The notes under the pieces: model-generated | The model's input: the letters and a program-made list of their open reading frames with translations, nothing else | The model's database searches: none | What the model was told of the DNA's origin: nothing | Assembly (NCBI GenBank): GCA_031409815.1 | Contig: JANNXV010000172.1 | Span: forward strand, 1 to 6,728 | DNA length: 6,728 nt | Reading direction: 5' to 3' | Origin: JANLUX01 sp031409815 | Lineage (GTDB): Bacteria > Bacteroidota > Bacteroidia > AKYH767-A > OLB10 | Shown: positions 4,676 to 6,728 of the stretch, in pieces | How the letters are laid out: each line of letters begins with the position of its first letter | How positions within the stretch are numbered: the first letter of the stretch is position 1 | Program-made: the position numbers and the translations under genes

Positions 4676-5349
4676 AAATAGTCTTCTTTGTATTTTATCA
4701 TTTTATAGCGCACCCGCAAGGTCATTATCCAGGTTCCTAACAACGTCCAACCAATCACAGCCGGATAAAATACCAACCGCATATTGCTATCCAAATCATA
4801 GGTGTTAAAACCCGGATTACCACCCTTGCCTGGATGCAACGAGTCGGTCATTTTTGGCAGTATCATAATAAACACCATCATCATTGCAAAAGCAAAAATA
4901 CTATACACTGCAGCCAAGCGGGCTCGTTTATGATCATCATTAACAGCATTGCGTAAAATAAAATAGGCAGCATAAACCAACATAGTGGCCGCTGCACCAT
5001 TTAACTGTGGATCGTTAACCCAGGGTGCTCCCCAAGTAAAGTTAGCCCAAATCATTCCGGTTAATAAACCAGCAGTGCCAAACATCATTCCAACGCGCGC
5101 GCATTCTTCTGCCAGCAAGTCTTTATACAAATCGTTGCGGCTCAAAAACAGTATGCTTTGCACCATGCCAGTTAGCATCATAATCATCATGGCAAACCAC
5201 ATGGTTACATGGAAATATAAATTACGAATGGTTTCGTTAAGAATTGGCATGGCAGGTACGGTACCCAAAAAGCCCATTACAATGGTATAAAATACCAGAA
5301 TAATGGCTAATGCTTTCCACCAGATTGCTCTAAATATTTTGCTCTTCAA
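4672..5349 (-). CDS. ccmC: Heme-handling protein CcmC (CcsA/CcmC family)
   Basis: This 225-aa inner-membrane protein presents heme and attaches it to CcmE. I count six hydrophobic segments: about 10-29, 46-68, 86-103, 119-134, 148-165 and 190-211. The two heme-ligand histidines are H47 in 'NLYFHVTMWF' and H172 in 'SLHPGKGG'. The Trp-rich periplasmic loop between helices 3 and 4 reads 'FTWGAPWVNDPQLNG' (104-118). The family form is WGxxWxWDxRLT, so the second half is W-V-N-D: one Trp is replaced by Asn, and Arg-Leu-Thr by Gln-Leu-Asn. The start is TTG. No ATG exists in frame between the ccmB stop, four codons upstream, and residue 25, and beginning there would delete helix 1. It shares a reading frame with ccmB and overlaps ccmD by 4 bases. 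Confidence 0.93.
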   Translation of the reverse strand: MKSKIFRAIWWKALAIILVFYTIVMGFLGTVPAMPILNETIRNLYFHVTMWFAMMIMMLTGMVQSILFLSRNDLYKDLLAEECARVGMMFGTAGLLTGMIWANFTWGAPWVNDPQLNGAAATMLVYAAYFILRNAVNDDHKRARLAAVYSIFAFAMMMVFIMILPKMTDSLHPGKGGNPGFNTYDLDSNMRLVFYPAVIGWTLLGTWIMTLRVRYKMIKYKEDYL

Positions 5350-5361
5350 ACGGGTATTTTT

Positions 5362-6027
5362 TTAATCGCGCCAAAGGTATGGAAATAGGAGGTAGGAGAG
5401 AGTAAGTATCATTACATCTAAGGCGATTAGTGCAATAAAATAGGGTTGTATCACATACCAGTCTAATCCATCAATGGCATTTCGCGAACATTTAAGTATT
5501 GTAATAAGTAATGGAATAAGAATAGGAAAGCCTAACACAGCCATCAATGCAGCACTATTATTAGCACGGCTCACAATAGCCGAAACAAGTGTGAGCACAA
5601 TCGACAAACCAAAACTACCCAAAAGCATGCAACCCCAAAATACAATTTGTGATTGAACTGCATTGCCCAACAACACTGAATAAGTAATGTAATTAACTGT
5701 TGAAAGTACCGTGAGCAACAGCATATTATAAATCGACTTTGAAATAATTACTGCACGCGGATCGAGCAATGTGTAGTAGAATAATTGTTGTCCGCGCGTT
5801 TCTTGCATAAAGCTTTTTGCCACGGCATTGGTGGCAGCAAAAAGCATTACAATCCAAAACAAGGCATTCCAGGTGGCTGGGTCAATAATGTGCTTAAAGC
5901 TGAGGTAACAGATGTAAATGGTGCTCAGTGTATAAAGCAAAACCCCCGAAAAACTGAACTTGTGTTTCCACTCCAGCCTTATTTCTTTGGCAATTAAAAT
6001 GCTTATTTGTTTGGGTATAGAAACCAT
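5362..6027 (-). CDS. ccmB: Heme exporter permease CcmB
   Basis: This 221-aa integral membrane protein is the permease subunit of the CcmAB transporter that powers release of heme-loaded CcmE. I see six hydrophobic segments at about 26-43, 54-72, 100-121, 127-152, 158-179 and 196-217. Family signatures are the cytoplasmic N-terminus 'LIAKEIRLEWKHKFSFSGVLLY' region (11-32), 'QETRGQQLFYYTLLDPRAVI' (75-94) after helix 2, and the Pro-rich 'LGFPILIPLLI' (165-175) in helix 5. I chose the ATG at 6027, which gives the usual length. A TTG eight codons upstream (6051) is in frame and would start two bases after the preceding stop, but it adds only 'MTIAKKQR'. The ATPase CcmA is not adjacent on either side, and it normally neighbours ccmB in proteobacteria. 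Confidence 0.93.
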   Translation of the reverse strand: MVSIPKQISILIAKEIRLEWKHKFSFSGVLLYTLSTIYICYLSFKHIIDPATWNALFWIVMLFAATNAVAKSFMQETRGQQLFYYTLLDPRAVIISKSIYNMLLLTVLSTVNYITYSVLLGNAVQSQIVFWGCMLLGSFGLSIVLTLVSAIVSRANNSAALMAVLGFPILIPLLITILKCSRNAIDGLDWYVIQPYFIALIALDVMILTLSYLLFPYLWRD

Positions 6028-6052
6028 TCTTTGTTTTTTCGCAATTGTCAAG

Positions 6053-6499
6053 TTATCCGTGAATGGTTTCTTTTACTCCAAACTGACTGATAATTTTTCC
6101 TTCGAATTCGAGCCATTGCTGCCAGCGTGCATCCACATCCACACCATCGGCATATTGATTGGCAAAGCCAATAAACAAAGTATAATGGTTGGCTTCACTA
6201 ATCATTAGTTCGCGATAAAAAGCAGCAAGATCTGCATCCTTAATATTTTCTGAAAGAACCCGAAAACGCTCACAACTGCGGGCTTCAATCATAGCTGCAA
6301 AAAGTAAGCGGTCAATCAACTGATCGTGGCGAGAGCCACCTTTGCGCATAAAGTCATAGAGTAAATTTACATATTCGTCTTTTCTTTCTTTACCTAATAC
6401 AAAACCTCTATCAATTAATTTTTGATGCACCATTTGAAAATGGGTAAGTTCTTCTTTAGCCAATTCCAGCAAAGCAGTAACGGTTAGCAGTCTTTTCAT
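6053..6499 (-). pseudogene. miaE: MiaE-like tRNA hydroxylase, N-terminally truncated
   Basis: The 148 residues match the C-terminal three quarters of the tRNA-(ms2io6A)-hydroxylase MiaE, a diiron ferritin-like enzyme that hydroxylates the isopentenyl group of ms2i6A at tRNA position 37. Visible parts are E17-x-x-H20 in 'KEELTHFQMVH', the conserved loop 'RKDEYV' (39-44) and 'KGGSR' (53-57), 'LIDRLLFAAMIEARSCERF' (61-79) with ligand Glu72, and E102-x-x-H105 in 'MISEANHYTLF'. Full-length relatives are about 195 aa, so about 45-50 residues are missing, including the first helix with its metal-binding Glu. The homology begins abruptly at about residue 4. The ATG at 6499 is preceded in frame by a TAG five codons upstream that ends a foreign-looking arylsulfatase. 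The fragment is unlikely to be active unless the break is an assembly error. It precedes ccmB by 25 bases, so the intact gene would be first in this part of the operon. Confidence 0.8.
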
Positions 6500-6511
6500 T
6501 AATGCACTACG

Positions 6512-6728
6512 CTAGTCAGTTGCTTTGGCTACGGCTGCAGCCTTGGCAGCCTGCGCGCTTGCCGTCATCTGTTCAGGGCCCAGCTTGAAGGTCAACTGGT
6601 CTATCGTGCCGGTAAACGCGAACGGCAATTCATAGCTGTCGTCCACCCCCGTGCGGGTATCAACCCCAATGTCAAACGTTTCATCGATGGTCATCATGAG
6701 GGGTATTGAATGTTCCATGGTCTTTGTG
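6512..6728 (-). CDS. Arylsulfatase C-terminal end (partial, 5' outside window)
   Basis: The frame is open to the window edge, so the visible 71 residues are the end of a longer protein; the Met at 6718 is internal. 'IPLMMTIDETFDIGVDTRTG' followed by 'YELPFAFTGTIDQLTFKLGP' matches the C-terminal subdomain of arylsulfatases in the alkaline-phosphatase superfamily, where 'DETFDVGxDTGTPV...Y..PF.FTGxI.KVT..L' is typical. The catalytic formylglycine part is not present. It ends in an Ala-rich tail and TAG. GC counted by hand is 62% and 58% in two 60-base lines, against 23% and 37% in the two lines to the left of the join, and codons are GC-rich (ACC, GGC, CTG, GCC). It therefore appears foreign to the rest of the window. 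Confidence 0.75.
   Translation of the reverse strand, partial: TKTMEHSIPLMMTIDETFDIGVDTRTGVDDSYELPFAFTGTIDQLTFKLGPEQMTASAQAAKAAAVAKATD

Noticed and set aside
4985..5290. Plus-strand open frame opposite ccmC
   Set aside because: Shadow of the clear CcmC gene on the other strand.
5372..5379. Minus-strand TACCTTTG as an internal promoter for ccmC
   Set aside because: It matches the -7 consensus but encodes the C-terminal Tyr-Leu-Trp of CcmB and has no -33 partner.

Overview
The window looks like a low-GC member of the Bacteroidota, of the Sphingobacteria/Chitinophagia/Flavobacteriia type, possibly from a metagenome. The evidence is the AT-rich coding, Bacteroidota-style protein variants (a CxxxY-type CcmE, a 'WGAPWVND' CcmC, a short CcmD-like protein), weak purine-A leaders instead of strong Shine-Dalgarno sites, and TAnnTTTG-like -7 boxes. 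No rRNA, tRNA, transposase or CRISPR array is visible.

Left part (1-3829, plus strand). About 495 bases with no credible gene hold a long imperfect inverted repeat (72-203), scattered TTGAACGAAC-type words, and three spaced copies of a T-run/GCCACC repeat (321-406). A small WYL-domain-like protein follows (496-852), with an odd Cys/His-rich tail. Next is an NmrA/isoflavone-reductase-type NAD(P)-binding protein (1120-2025), preceded by a perfect 9-bp inverted repeat that may be an operator. Then comes a tightly spaced pair of membrane proteins (a 99-aa unknown and a DUF1003 protein), and a DltE-like classical short-chain dehydrogenase (3107-3829). These genes read as accessory or house-keeping-accessory content. 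Two are Rossmann-fold redox proteins.

Convergent junction (3830-3992): AT-rich spacer with a tandem 13-bp repeat and no convincing intrinsic terminator.

Right part (6499-3993, minus strand): a cytochrome c maturation operon in the order ccmB-ccmC-ccmD-ccmE. ccmB and ccmC are separated only by a stop codon and four codons in the same frame, ccmC starts with TTG, and ccmC/ccmD overlap by ATGA. CcmB, CcmC and CcmD would form the inner-membrane heme-handling complex, and CcmE is the heme chaperone that receives heme from it. ccmA, ccmF, ccmG and ccmH are not in the window. Two adjacent arrays of different 7-bp repeats sit between ccmD and ccmE.

Right edge: upstream of ccmB lies the C-terminal three quarters of a MiaE-like tRNA hydroxylase. 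It lacks its first helix and one predicted iron ligand. It is joined directly, in the same frame after one TAG, to the C-terminal end of an arylsulfatase of much higher GC. This abrupt join is the strongest anomaly in the window. It is either a recombination/deletion scar with foreign DNA or a chimeric assembly join.

I did not find a clear new multi-gene system. The best leads are the edge junction, the structured non-coding DNA at 1-410, the NmrA operator candidate and the paired heptad arrays.
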